DNA of 35,300 bases from a virus, in the IMG/VR virus record IMGVR_UViG_3300024256_000029, positions 1 to 35,300 of that record; one strand, 5' to 3'. The stretch's first letter is position 1. Each line of letters begins with the position of its first letter. The position numbers and the translations under genes are program-made. Positions 1 to 5,544 of this stretch are shown here, in pieces. The notes under the pieces are model-generated. The model was not told the origin of the DNA, did not search any database, and saw only the letters and a program-made list of their open reading frames with translations.

Positions 1-172
1 GTTTGTACTTCTTACTACAGGCTTTATAGTCTGCAGTATTAAGCTCTACGCAAAGGACCTCGTAAGGCCCTTCTCCTGAGATCTCACTCTCAGTGCCAAT
101 TGTTTCAGCAAACCACTTGTCATATTTTTGGGCATCCCCAAGTGTTTCAAACTCAAAGCATACGTGCATCAT
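1..172 (-). CDS. Partial small hypothetical protein, cut by the left window edge
   Basis: The reading frame opens leftward at ATG 172-170 (a second ATG follows directly) and stays open to base 1, giving 57 visible codons with the C terminus missing. A good ribosome binding site (GGGGGA) lies just upstream of the start. The visible protein begins MMHVCFEFETLGDAQKYDKW and is a short, acidic, soluble-looking chain. I do not recognise the family. It is the last visible member of the leftward small-gene set, 23 bases downstream of the 49-residue membrane peptide, so the two are probably co-transcribed. Confidence 0.6.
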   Translation of the reverse strand, partial: MMHVCFEFETLGDAQKYDKWFAETIGTESEISGEGPYEVLCVELNTADYKACSKKYK

Positions 173-195
173 TCCCCCTTTGATTTGTGTTCTGC

Positions 196-345
196 TCACA
201 TTGCTACGCACGCGAAGAATGCCACTACCATTGCTGGATGGCCTACTGTAGCCAGCGTGTAGAGGAATAGGGCAAAAGCAATAATGATGGCAAGAATAAC
301 ACAAAGGATTGCTAGTCCTTTCCACACCATTCGATTGTCAGTCAT
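196..345 (-). CDS. 49-residue membrane peptide
   Basis: ATG at 345-343 is preceded by an AAAGG ribosome binding site and the frame ends in TGA at 198-196, giving 49 residues. The protein has a short charged N terminus (MTDNRMVWKG), then a hydrophobic segment at residues 10-32 rich in Leu, Ile and Ala, and a second hydrophobic stretch at 37-49 (MVVAFFACVAM at the end). It probably spans the inner membrane once or twice. Small membrane proteins in early phage regions can alter the host membrane or block superinfection, but nothing here proves a role. Tandem repeats (377-420) sit directly upstream and may regulate it. Confidence 0.55.
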   Translation of the reverse strand: MTDNRMVWKGLAILCVILAIIIAFALFLYTLATVGHPAMVVAFFACVAM

Positions 346-376
346 AGTTATACCTTTCTGTTTAACCTACCAATTG

Positions 377-420
377 ATAAGCCTTTTTAACACTTGTTAA
401 TAAGCCTTTTTAACACTTGT
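377..420. repeat. Tandem 21-bp repeat with GTGTTAAAAAG core
   Basis: Two identical copies of a 21-bp unit, at 377-397 and 400-420, are separated by 2 bases. Both contain AAGCCTTTTTAACACTTGT; read leftward the core is GTGTTAAAAAG. The pair lies 32-75 bases upstream of the leftward membrane-peptide gene. The core recurs exactly at 1069-1079 and in changed form (CCTTTTAACGC) at 1760-1770, both also upstream of leftward genes. It may be a promoter element or operator; this is inference from position. Confidence 0.55.
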
Positions 421-427
421 CTAAACA

Positions 428-481
428 GGAACCGCCTCCCCTCATACAACCCAAGAGCTGTACAAGGGGAGGAGTGGTTCC
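428..481 (-). terminator. Long stem-loop directly after the 153-residue gene
   Basis: The arms GGAACC (428-433) and GGTTCC (476-481) pair, as do CCTCCCCT (435-442) and AGGGGAGG (465-472) inside them, with a short mismatch between and a loop of about 22 bases. The hairpin starts 1 base after the stop codon of the leftward gene ending at 483, the usual place for a terminator or 3' stabiliser. There is no run of U after it in either direction, so it may be factor-dependent or protect the RNA end rather than being a classic intrinsic terminator. Confidence 0.55.
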
Positions 482-482
482 T

Positions 483-944
483 TTACTTCACGACGACCTC
501 CTTCTTAGGTCGCCTCTTAGGAGGCAACTCCCCCTTTGGCTTCGCCTCTTGCAAGGCGATCTCTTGAGCAATGTCCTCCTCTTGGGCTACGATTTCTCGA
601 GCCCATTTGAGCCGGGATTCCCGGATTATCTGCCCTGTCCAAGTCGCTCCCTCCCCATCTTCTGGGGAGTATGTATGAACTTTTTCCCTCCATTCAAAGT
701 GACCCTGTAAACACCTTACAAGGTCTGCAAGGAATACCGTCGATCTGTCATGGGAGGTCATCACAACCTCCCCTTCATGATCGACGGTTACGACTCGCCC
801 GCTGCGAGTTTTCCCCTTATACAGGGGCTCAAATGCGAGAGGGCCCGCGTTTGAGATTTCAATTATCTCCCTGCCCATTAAGAATGGGCAAGAGGTGATT
901 TGGTCAACTGTCTTAATGTCTGTCTGTAGCGTGTAAGTAAACAT
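483..944 (-). CDS. Hypothetical protein (153 aa), early-region type
   Basis: Starts at ATG 944-942 after an AAAGGA site about 9 bases away and ends at TAA 485-483, giving 153 residues. The N-terminal 90 residues look like a compact mixed alpha/beta domain; the middle is helical and charged (around residues 105-135), and the tail is very basic (PPKRRPKKEVVVK). I do not recognise it. The basic tail suggests contact with nucleic acid or an acidic partner. It lies downstream of a structured spacer (967-1139) and is followed at once by the long stem-loop at 428-481. Confidence 0.7.
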   Translation of the reverse strand: MFTYTLQTDIKTVDQITSCPFLMGREIIEISNAGPLAFEPLYKGKTRSGRVVTVDHEGEVVMTSHDRSTVFLADLVRCLQGHFEWREKVHTYSPEDGEGATWTGQIIRESRLKWAREIVAQEEDIAQEIALQEAKPKGELPPKRRPKKEVVVK

Positions 945-966
945 TATTCATGTTCCTTTTAATTTA

Positions 967-1139
967 TAGCCTCATAACATATAAGGCTAAGTTATTGCAT
1001 GCCTCTTAGGCATGACACTTACCTGACACTTTGTCAGGCAGTAGTGCTACCGGATAGATAACCCCGTGCTTTTTAACACCCAGCTAAATCCGGTAGTAAC
1101 AAATAGGCTAGAGGTAACCCAAATGAATGGATTACCCCT
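967..1139 (-). other. Structured spacer with five consecutive stem-loops
   Basis: This gene-free spacer between two leftward genes holds five inverted repeats: TAGCCT/AGGCTA (967-989); CATGCCT/AGGCATG with a 3-base loop (998-1014); CCTGACA/TGTCAGG with a 3-base loop (1022-1038); CTACCGGAT/ATCCGGTAG with a 32-base loop (1047-1096); and an imperfect arm pair around 1110-1139. The two middle hairpins have the same size (7-bp stem) and the same loop (CTT on the plus strand, AAG on the leftward strand). The large hairpin carries the GTGTTAAAAAG motif in its loop. This could be an untranslated RNA, a processing region or a set of hairpin promoters. Confidence 0.6.
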
Positions 1140-1150
1140 AACCAATGCAG

Positions 1151-1489
1151 CTAGCGCATCATCGCCGCTAGTGTAGCCTTGATGCCTTCAGCGCCAGGTG
1201 ACGTCTCAGGACGCCGCAAGTAGAAGAACATCTTTTGCTTAGACGGGTCCGCGATCTGCGGTTCGGGGCCGCCTTTGCAGACGTATTCGCCTTCACGAAG
1301 TCCGTCAGGCGCATCTGCATCGCAAAGGTCTGCCATAGCAAGCACCACATCGCGTGACATGGTGAGAGGCAATGCGCAAGATTCCTCTTCAGTAAGACCG
1401 TTGATGCTGAAGGCCGTAGTAGACCTGGCACCAGTGTTAATCTTTTGATTGTTAACAACGACGGTTTCATCAACTTGAAATAGACGCAT
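1151..1489 (-). CDS. Hypothetical protein (112 aa)
   Basis: I place the start at ATG 1489-1487 because a strong ribosome binding site (CAGGAG) sits 7 bases upstream; a longer frame from further upstream lacks such a site and runs through the likely promoter. The 112-residue protein begins MRLFQVDETVVVNNQKINTG and ends in TAG at 1153-1151. It looks soluble: a beta-rich N-terminal third, an acidic middle (ADLCDADAPDG), then a segment with MFFYLRRPE. I do not recognise the family. A sigma70-like promoter (1510-1538) lies just upstream, so it is probably the first gene of the leftmost leftward unit. Confidence 0.65.
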   Translation of the reverse strand: MRLFQVDETVVVNNQKINTGARSTTAFSINGLTEEESCALPLTMSRDVVLAMADLCDADAPDGLREGEYVCKGGPEPQIADPSKQKMFFYLRRPETSPGAEGIKATLAAMMR

Positions 1490-1509
1490 GAGTGACTCCT
1501 GTGGATTTG

Positions 1510-1538
1510 TATATAGCAAGACGTTGTGCCTCGCCCAA
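1510..1538 (-). promoter_or_regulatory. Sigma70-like leftward promoter
   Basis: Read on the minus strand, TTGGGC (1538-1533) is followed after exactly 17 bases by TATATA (1515-1510). The expected start site would give a short leader ending in the CAGGAG site of the 112-residue gene. The -35 box is weak (3 of 6 consensus positions) and the -10 box is good. Confidence 0.45.
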
Positions 1539-1852
1539 AAAAGCAGGGGCTCCCGTAGCATGAACACGCACCACGGTTTCAACGCATTAAGTGATCAACT
1601 ACCTAGAGTCCTGAACAAAACGAAACTGTTTGCCAACGAAAAAGCAAGGGGTGCGGGTGAAATGCGAAGGGGGTAGGGTCGTGTATTATCATCCTCACCC
1701 ATTCTCCTGTATTTTTTCCCCCAAATTCCCCCTTCTTCCCCACAGTACCCAGTACAGCGCCTTTTAACGCCCCTTAGAGCGTGTTTAAGCGATGCTAGAA
1801 GGATTCCCCAACGGTTGTATCACTTTGTGTGTTACAGTGGTAGGGAGGGTTA

Positions 1853-1881
1853 TTGCGAGTGTGCAAATTTTTTGTTATATT
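1853..1881 (+). promoter_or_regulatory. Sigma70-like rightward promoter
   Basis: TTGCGA (1853-1858), a 17-base AT-rich spacer and TATATT (1876-1881) form a plausible sigma70 promoter 39 bases before the start of the rightward gene at 1920. The -10 hexamer TATATT is the same as that of the leftward promoter at 5247-5275, which also has a TTGC-type -35 box and a 17-base spacer. Confidence 0.55.
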
Positions 1882-1919
1882 TTTATAGTTAAAAAGTTGG
1901 TTAAAACTTGGAGGCATGT

Positions 1920-3221
1920 ATGGGTAGGTTTGACAGTATGCCTGGCCTTGGTAATACAGGGCAATACACTGATTGGGACGCTCAGCGGCGTAAAGAGCAG
2001 GCTTCTTATGATCAGCAGATAGCGAATGAGGATGCTCGTAACGGTGCTTTGCGGGCTTGGGAAGGGCACAGTATGGTTGCTCCTAAGAGCCGCTTTGACG
2101 AGGGTATGGAAGGGACGTTAGAGGATGTGGCTTTTAGCAGCGCTTTGGGGACGTTAGGCAGGCTTGCTAAGCGGAGTGGCAAGGTGGGCCGTTCAGTGGG
2201 CGGTGCAGACAATTATTTTGATAATATGGGGCGGTATAATCCTTCATTGGAAGAATTGGATACTATGGGGCGGTTGTCTCAGCGGGCGGAAACGGCTGCT
2301 AAGAACGGCAATTGGAGTGCGGAGCGCTATAAAAATATTTTAGATGACGCTGCTAATGACTTGTCTGACTTTCATCAAGGGCGTGGTGTAGACTTATATC
2401 GTCCAGAGATGTACCCCAGGGACGGTTCTCACCGTGCGGCTACTGCTTACCGAGAGGCGTTTCCTTTGAAGCAGCAATGGCAGAAGGATATAGGGCGTTT
2501 AAGGGCGCTTCAAAAGAAGTACCCTACACCTGGTCTTACATGGGGTTTGAAGAGAGTCGATGAAGCGCTTCACATGGCCCGTAAGACGATGAGTAAGCAG
2601 AGCAAGGGGCTGACTACTGCTGAGGAGACAGCCGCTGCCTGGAAGAACTATCGTCAAGTTGTTGAAGAGACGCTGAACCATAGGGGTTCTAAGAGTAAGA
2701 TGCGTCGAAAAGACTCTATGGCCTCTTTGCGGGGAGGGAAAGCTGAGCGGTTCCGCCCGGAGCCTCCGGTACGCGATACCGAGATGGATAGGATGCTTGA
2801 TCCAGTCGCTGGCGACAAAGAGCTCTTGAAGGGGTACACCAACAAGCCTGTTACGCCTGAAGATCTTACGCTTCACGCAGACAGGGAGCTTGCTGCTAAT
2901 CAGGACTACTTTTTTAGGACGGCTGAGCACCATGCTGGGGCGGATATCCAAAAGTTTCTTGACGAGGCGCAGGACTTAGTAGGTGGAGCGCCTAGTGAAG
3001 AGGATATGATGGCTTTTTGGAGTAGGAAGAACCTGAAGAAAGCTAATCTAGCGGACAAGAAAAGTGCTGCTGCTAGGTTTAAGGAGCTTGAATCGGACGT
3101 TGCTAGGATTGATAATGGGAGTTTGACTCCTAAAAACATGAAGACTAAGCGCGAATGGGAGGCTTGGGAGTTCGTTCAAGACAGGGATGCCTCATTAGGT
3201 ACTCTTGGGAGATTCCGCTAA
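1920..3221 (+). CDS. MGRF-type hypothetical protein (433 aa), probable virion-associated
   Basis: The start is ATG 1920, 6 bases after a GGAGG site; a TTG upstream in frame overlaps that site. The 433-residue protein is hydrophilic and mostly helical, rich in Arg, Lys, Ala and Glu, with no predicted membrane segment. It begins MGRFDSMPGLGNTG, and short related pieces recur: LGTLGRLAKR, NMGRYNPSL, TMGRLSQ and a C-terminal LGTLGRFR. The other long protein of this region (5545-6939) also begins MGRF followed by G/N/D-rich residues, so the two may be related or share an N-terminal sorting signal. I do not recognise a family. Position before the packaging genes and strand agreement with the late genes suggest a virion or internal protein. 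It is translationally coupled (TAATG) to the zinc-ribbon gene. Confidence 0.75.
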   Translation: MGRFDSMPGLGNTGQYTDWDAQRRKEQASYDQQIANEDARNGALRAWEGHSMVAPKSRFDEGMEGTLEDVAFSSALGTLGRLAKRSGKVGRSVGGADNYFDNMGRYNPSLEELDTMGRLSQRAETAAKNGNWSAERYKNILDDAANDLSDFHQGRGVDLYRPEMYPRDGSHRAATAYREAFPLKQQWQKDIGRLRALQKKYPTPGLTWGLKRVDEALHMARKTMSKQSKGLTTAEETAAAWKNYRQVVEETLNHRGSKSKMRRKDSMASLRGGKAERFRPEPPVRDTEMDRMLDPVAGDKELLKGYTNKPVTPEDLTLHADRELAANQDYFFRTAEHHAGADIQKFLDEAQDLVGGAPSEEDMMAFWSRKNLKKANLADKKSAAARFKELESDVARIDNGSLTPKNMKTKREWEAWEFVQDRDASLGTLGRFR

Positions 3222-3457
3222 TGCCATTGTATGACTACAGGTGTGAGTGCGGGGAAGTGCGTGAGGTATTACACGGGATGTCTGATATATCAAGGGTGGA
3301 GTGCTTAGAGTGCGGTGGGGTTATGTCTAAGTGCATAGGCCCATCCCCCTTGATATTTAAGGGAGACGGGTTCTATGAGACGGATTATAAGCGGGTTAGC
3401 GGTAACGGTACTCGAAGCTCTGATCACGATAGTTCAGCCACTGTAAGTGCTTTTTGA
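3221..3457 (+). CDS. FmdB-type small zinc-ribbon protein (78 aa)
   Basis: The start ATG 3221 overlaps the stop of the preceding gene (TAATG) and has a GGGAGA site upstream. The protein begins MPLYDYRCECGEVREV, has Cys8, Cys10, Cys28 and Cys31 as a four-cysteine zinc ribbon, and carries FKGDGFYETDYK, the ending typical of the FmdB/zinc-ribbon_8 family. The first Cys pair is CxC rather than the usual CxxC. These proteins were first tied to formamidase regulation but their role in phages is unknown; nucleic-acid or protein binding through zinc is likely. Its last 62 bases overlap, in the opposite sense, the end of the leftward MazG-like gene, so the ~20 residues after ETDYK are probably an extension beyond the family core. 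Confidence 0.85.
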   Translation: MPLYDYRCECGEVREVLHGMSDISRVECLECGGVMSKCIGPSPLIFKGDGFYETDYKRVSGNGTRSSDHDSSATVSAF

Positions 3458-3668
3458 TGTCGGCTTGCACCGGATCCCTTGGGACCTTCCTGATTAACGC
3501 CTCTACATACTGAGCTGCATCTAGTAACTCTTCTTGGAGGTGGTTTAGCCAGTCGGTAGTGGACAGGTCGGTACGATCCATAGTCTGGCCGTACTTCTCT
3601 TTGCCTACTGCAGCTCTGTCTTGGAGCTTCTTGGCAACAGTGTCTGTGATACCTAAGCGTCGATCCAT
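3396..3668 (-). CDS. MazG-like small protein (90 aa)
   Basis: ATG 3668-3666 follows an AAAGGA site; the stop is TAA at 3398-3396. The 90-residue helical protein carries KEKYGQTMDRTDLS (23-36) and DWLNHLQEELLDAAQYVEAL (39-58). The KYG...D...EELLDAA pattern is common in small phage proteins related to MazG nucleotide pyrophosphohydrolases, where acidic residues of the EExxDA motif bind magnesium. It lacks the rest of a full MazG domain, so it may be a minimal or inactive form. It is the last gene of the leftward operon and its start overlaps the previous gene by 16 bases. Its 3' end overlaps the convergent zinc-ribbon gene. Confidence 0.75.
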   Translation of the reverse strand: MDRRLGITDTVAKKLQDRAAVGKEKYGQTMDRTDLSTTDWLNHLQEELLDAAQYVEALIRKVPRDPVQADIKKHLQWLNYRDQSFEYRYR

Positions 3669-3919
3669 GTTCCATTCCTTTCTACCACTTTGTAGATCTT
3701 CTTTGCTAGTTCTTTGTAGAGCTTTTTGTAGTAGTTCTTGCGGCCTTTATGTCGCCACTTGTTAGGTTTAGTGGTGTAAGGATCGTAGCAAGATCCGTCT
3801 TTGAAGAGGATGATACCTTGCTGGTTTACTGATTTAACAAGGCAGCGGGGTCTCTTTGAGTACGGCAGGTGGCATCTAACGAAAGCGCCTCCTTCTGCGA
3901 ATGCCATGAAGAATGTCAT
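3653..3919 (-). CDS. Basic hypothetical protein (88 aa)
   Basis: The start ATG 3919-3917 has an AGAGGGA site upstream; the stop overlaps the next gene start by 16 bases. The 88-residue protein begins MTFFMAFAEGGAFVRC, has a central beta-like piece (VKSVNQQGIILFKDGSCY) and a Lys/Tyr-rich basic C-terminal half (HKGRKNYYKKLYKELAKK). It is small, basic and soluble, which would suit nucleic-acid or ribosome contact, but I do not recognise the family. It belongs to the leftward operon running from 5223 to 3396. Confidence 0.65.
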   Translation of the reverse strand: MTFFMAFAEGGAFVRCHLPYSKRPRCLVKSVNQQGIILFKDGSCYDPYTTKPNKWRHKGRKNYYKKLYKELAKKIYKVVERNGTWIDA

Positions 3920-3935
3920 GTGTCCCTCTTAATGG

Positions 3936-4046
3936 TTAATCCAGTACCTTTAAGCCCTCAGGATGCCTGATAAGGGCCTCTATGATGTCTTTCTTAGGTT
4001 TCCGCACCTTCTTCGGTGCGGGCTTCTTGGGAGGTTTCTTAGGCAT
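3936..4046 (-). CDS. Lys/Pro-rich 36-residue basic peptide
   Basis: ATG 4046-4044 follows a strong TAAGGAG site and the frame ends in TAA 3938-3936, coding for 36 residues. The first half is a repeated Lys-Pro tract (MPKKPPKKPAPKKVRKPKK) like the tails of histone H1-type proteins; the second half is a short likely helix (DIIEALIRHPEGLKVLD). The start overlaps the end of the upstream gene by 8 bases, as expected for a coupled operon gene. DNA or RNA binding through the basic tract is a reasonable guess. Too small for family assignment. Confidence 0.6.
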   Translation of the reverse strand: MPKKPPKKPAPKKVRKPKKDIIEALIRHPEGLKVLD

Positions 4047-4365
4047 AGCCTAGCTCCTTAGCCCCCTGGAAGACTTTGGTGTCATGCTCTGCAGCAGTAG
4101 GGCGAGTGGATTTAAGGGTGTCATGTGAGGATGAGTCAGGCATTGGGTCATGCCATGCACCTTCAACGGGCCTATCCTTAGCTCCACCATTGCCAGCTAC
4201 TAATGTATCCGCAAGGATGGCGAAGTCTTGCAGCTCTGTGCTCATTTCCGCTTCTAGAGGTCGAACATAGACCGTTGTGGTGGACTCTAACTCTGAGGCG
4301 GCATCTGTCGTGATCGTTTCGACCATATACCCATTACGCCATTCAGGGTGTGGTGTGATGTTCAT
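4039..4365 (-). CDS. Acidic hypothetical protein (108 aa)
   Basis: ATG 4365-4363 overlaps the stop of the metallopeptidase gene by 4 bases (ATGA) and an AAAGG site lies within that gene's end. The 108-residue protein begins MNITPHPEWRNGYMVETITT. It has a beta-like first third, a helical middle (ADTLVAGNG) and a polar, probably unstructured tail rich in Ser, Asp and His. No known motif was found. Gene coupling on both sides marks it as a true operon member; the function is unknown. Confidence 0.65.
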   Translation of the reverse strand: MNITPHPEWRNGYMVETITTDAASELESTTTVYVRPLEAEMSTELQDFAILADTLVAGNGGAKDRPVEGAWHDPMPDSSSHDTLKSTRPTAAEHDTKVFQGAKELGYA

Positions 4366-4688
4366 TTCTTCTTACCTTTCTTCTTCTTAGGGGCTGTTTT
4401 GGTGATATACGAGGTGCGCATAGCTTGAAGTAGGTGCTGGGCTAGTAGATCTACGAACTCTTCGTCGTCGTTAAGCTCGTGCTTACCAAGGCAGCTTAAA
4501 GCAATGTGGATCATCTCGTGCCAGTAGACTTCTTCCTCAGTCTCGGCATCCAGGTCTTCTGCGAGGATGATTCTACGCTCATTGAACATGGCTAGACCGA
4601 GGTAATTAGGGAAGCCTTCAATCTTACTGTTCTTTTCTACAATGAAAGCACGAGAACCCATCTGGAAACCTTCAGGTATAACTGACAT
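4362..4688 (-). CDS. Minimal HExxH zinc metallopeptidase-like protein (108 aa)
   Basis: I start it at ATG 4688-4686, 5 bases after AGAGG (a GTG two codons earlier overlaps that site). The protein has VYWHEMIHIALSCLGKHEL with HEMIH at residues 57-61, the zinc-binding HExxH of a zincin, and an acidic helix at 74-86 (DDEEFVDLLAQHL) that could supply the third ligand, probably Glu76 or Glu77. Size and layout match the single-domain metallopeptidase-like proteins of phages and mobile elements related to ImmA/IrrE or the minimal gluzincins. The very basic tail (KKKKGKKK) may bind nucleic acid. Cleavage of a host regulator is a possible role but is not shown here. Confidence 0.75.
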   Translation of the reverse strand: MSVIPEGFQMGSRAFIVEKNSKIEGFPNYLGLAMFNERRIILAEDLDAETEEEVYWHEMIHIALSCLGKHELNDDEEFVDLLAQHLLQAMRTSYITKTAPKKKKGKKK

Positions 4689-4702
4689 ATGCACCTCTTT
4701 AG

Positions 4703-5068
4703 TTAATAATCTTCAGGACAGTCTAGATAAGGGACGGATTCTACTGAATAATACACTGGGATACCCATCTCTCCAGCTTGATTTAGCTCTGCAAGTGTCC
4801 CCACACTGCTTTCCCAACCTGGGCAAAGGACTAAAGCGTCGCATTTGGTGAGTAATAGGGCGGTTGCTTCGTACCAGAAAGAAAGAGTCTCTCCAGGGTC
4901 GCTTTTAATGGACGCTTTCTCGAATCCACCAGTATTAGAGTGGGGAATGATAGGGGACCAGCCTCTCTTGGCTGTTTCTAGGCCAATCTTCCTGGCAGAA
5001 GCGATGTTGAGCTGGATCTCAATGTCGTTATTAGCCCCGAAAGGGCCTGCCACGTAAATTACTTTCAT
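4703..5068 (-). CDS. DUF4406 / nucleoside 2-deoxyribosyltransferase-like protein (121 aa)
   Basis: ATG 5068-5066 overlaps the previous stop (ATGA) and follows GGAGG. The protein starts MKVIYVAGPFGANND, the typical beta1-AGP loop of DUF4406 and nucleoside 2-deoxyribosyltransferase-like proteins. It continues with WSPIIPHSN (37-45) and CDALVLCPGWESSVGTLAEL (76-95), in which the W-E-S-S-G pattern and a following Glu form the nucleotide pocket of the fold. In the enzyme family a Glu attacks the sugar of a deoxynucleoside. In phages these proteins probably act on nucleotides or as nucleotide sensors. It is the second gene of the leftward operon. Confidence 0.85.
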   Translation of the reverse strand: MKVIYVAGPFGANNDIEIQLNIASARKIGLETAKRGWSPIIPHSNTGGFEKASIKSDPGETLSFWYEATALLLTKCDALVLCPGWESSVGTLAELNQAGEMGIPVYYSVESVPYLDCPEDY

Positions 5069-5223
5069 AAAGCCTCCAGTAACTGCTCTTCTAACCAGGT
5101 AATGTAAGTGTCGATTGTGCCGTCAAGTGAGTCTTCAGAGCCTTCTGTGACAGCGTTGGCGATACGTGCCCGCTCTCGTTCATCAATTGGGCAATCATCA
5201 GGTAAAACTACATAAGCATCCAT
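5065..5223 (-). CDS. Acidic 52-residue protein, first gene of the leftward operon
   Basis: ATG 5223-5221 is preceded by the very strong ribosome binding site AAGGAGGAG, and TGA at 5067-5065 overlaps the next start by 4 bases. The 52-residue product (MDAYVVLPDDCPIDERERAR at its N terminus) is acidic and helical, ending WLEEQLLEAL. Its size, acidity and first position behind a good promoter are like small early phage proteins that bind host factors, but there is no family match I can name. Confidence 0.65.
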   Translation of the reverse strand: MDAYVVLPDDCPIDERERARIANAVTEGSEDSLDGTIDTYITWLEEQLLEAL

Positions 5224-5246
5224 TGCTCCTCCTTGTTTATGCTCTC

Positions 5247-5275
5247 AATATACATCAAGGTAGGGTGAACTGCAA
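5247..5275 (-). promoter_or_regulatory. Sigma70-like promoter of the leftward operon
   Basis: On the minus strand TTGCAG (5275-5270) is followed after exactly 17 bases by TATATT (5252-5247), about 24 bases before the first start codon of the operon. One copy of the CAAGGTGG-like operator motif (5254-5267) falls inside the spacer, so a bound repressor would block the polymerase. Confidence 0.6.
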
Positions 5276-5389
5276 GAGGGGAGGGTGATTATTTGAAGGC
5301 CGCCCACCTTGATAAATCAGATAAGCCGAAACGATCAACGCGCGAGCTGTAGTTGACTATAGTACACTACTATTTAACAAGGTGGAGCG
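5254..5389. promoter_or_regulatory. Three operator-like copies of ATCAAGGTGGG
   Basis: Related 14-bp sites occur at 5254-5267 (plus strand, ATCAAGGTAGGGTG), 5300-5313 (minus strand, ATCAAGGTGGGCGG) and 5376-5389 (plus strand, AACAAGGTGGAGCG). The first two form an inverted pair. One overlaps the leftward promoter spacer and one lies just upstream of the rightward repeats. The layout is that of a repressor-controlled divergent region. No candidate repressor is in the window. Confidence 0.45.
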
Positions 5390-5390
5390 T

Positions 5391-5422
5391 TACTTAAGTG
5401 ACGTACTTAAGTGCGTTATAGT
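5391..5422 (+). promoter_or_regulatory. Tandem TACTTAAGTG sites over a possible rightward promoter
   Basis: Two exact copies of TACTTAAGTG (5391-5400 and 5404-5413), each containing the palindrome ACTTAAGT, repeat with a 13-base period. A -10-like TATAGT follows at 5417-5422; the matching -35 position (5394-5399, TTAAGT) lies inside the first repeat. This could be a rightward promoter with activator or repressor sites over its -35 region. A small hairpin (GGGC-AGT-GCCC, 5434-5444) and GATAGCTTATC (5451-5461) follow. Confidence 0.4.
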
Positions 5423-5544
5423 ACGGGTGGCTCGGGCAGTGCCCTGTAAAGATAGCTTATCTAAGGGTATCCTGCAAATGTTGCTTTTTTACTATGTATT
5501 TCGTAACTTATACCTTGGATTTACATAAAACCGTGGGGGATACT

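Larger units (their letters stand above)
1490..1919. other. Divergent intergenic region (no gene seen)
   Basis: About 430 bases separate the leftward gene at 1489 from the rightward gene at 1920. Short open frames cross it but none has a ribosome binding site or protein-like composition. It holds a leftward promoter near its left end, a pyrimidine-rich stretch on the plus strand (about 1690-1745), a changed copy of the TTTTAAC motif (1760-1770), a repeated CAGTAC (about 1743-1756) and a rightward promoter near its right end. It is the largest gene-free stretch in the window and would be a candidate place for a control region or origin; I see no direct proof of an origin. Confidence 0.5.

Noticed and set aside
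377-420. Tandem repeat as a CRISPR array
   Set aside because: Only two copies with a 2-base gap, no spacers and no cas genes.
417-710. Rightward open frame of 97 codons opposite the 153-residue gene
   Set aside because: It begins inside the tandem repeat, has no ribosome binding site and is fully antisense to a better-supported gene.
1690-1760. Origin of replication in the pyrimidine-rich spacer
   Set aside because: No iterons, no DnaA-type boxes that I can see and no nearby replication gene; only composition suggests it.
1488-2022. Short rightward frames in the divergent spacer (1488-1676 and 1792-2022)
   Set aside because: No ribosome binding site, odd composition, and the second runs through the likely promoter into the 1920 gene in another frame.
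5351-5370. ACTATAG piece recalling a T7-type promoter
   Set aside because: Only a partial match in one copy, and no T7-type polymerase gene is visible; the surrounding sigma70-like and repeat signals explain the region better.
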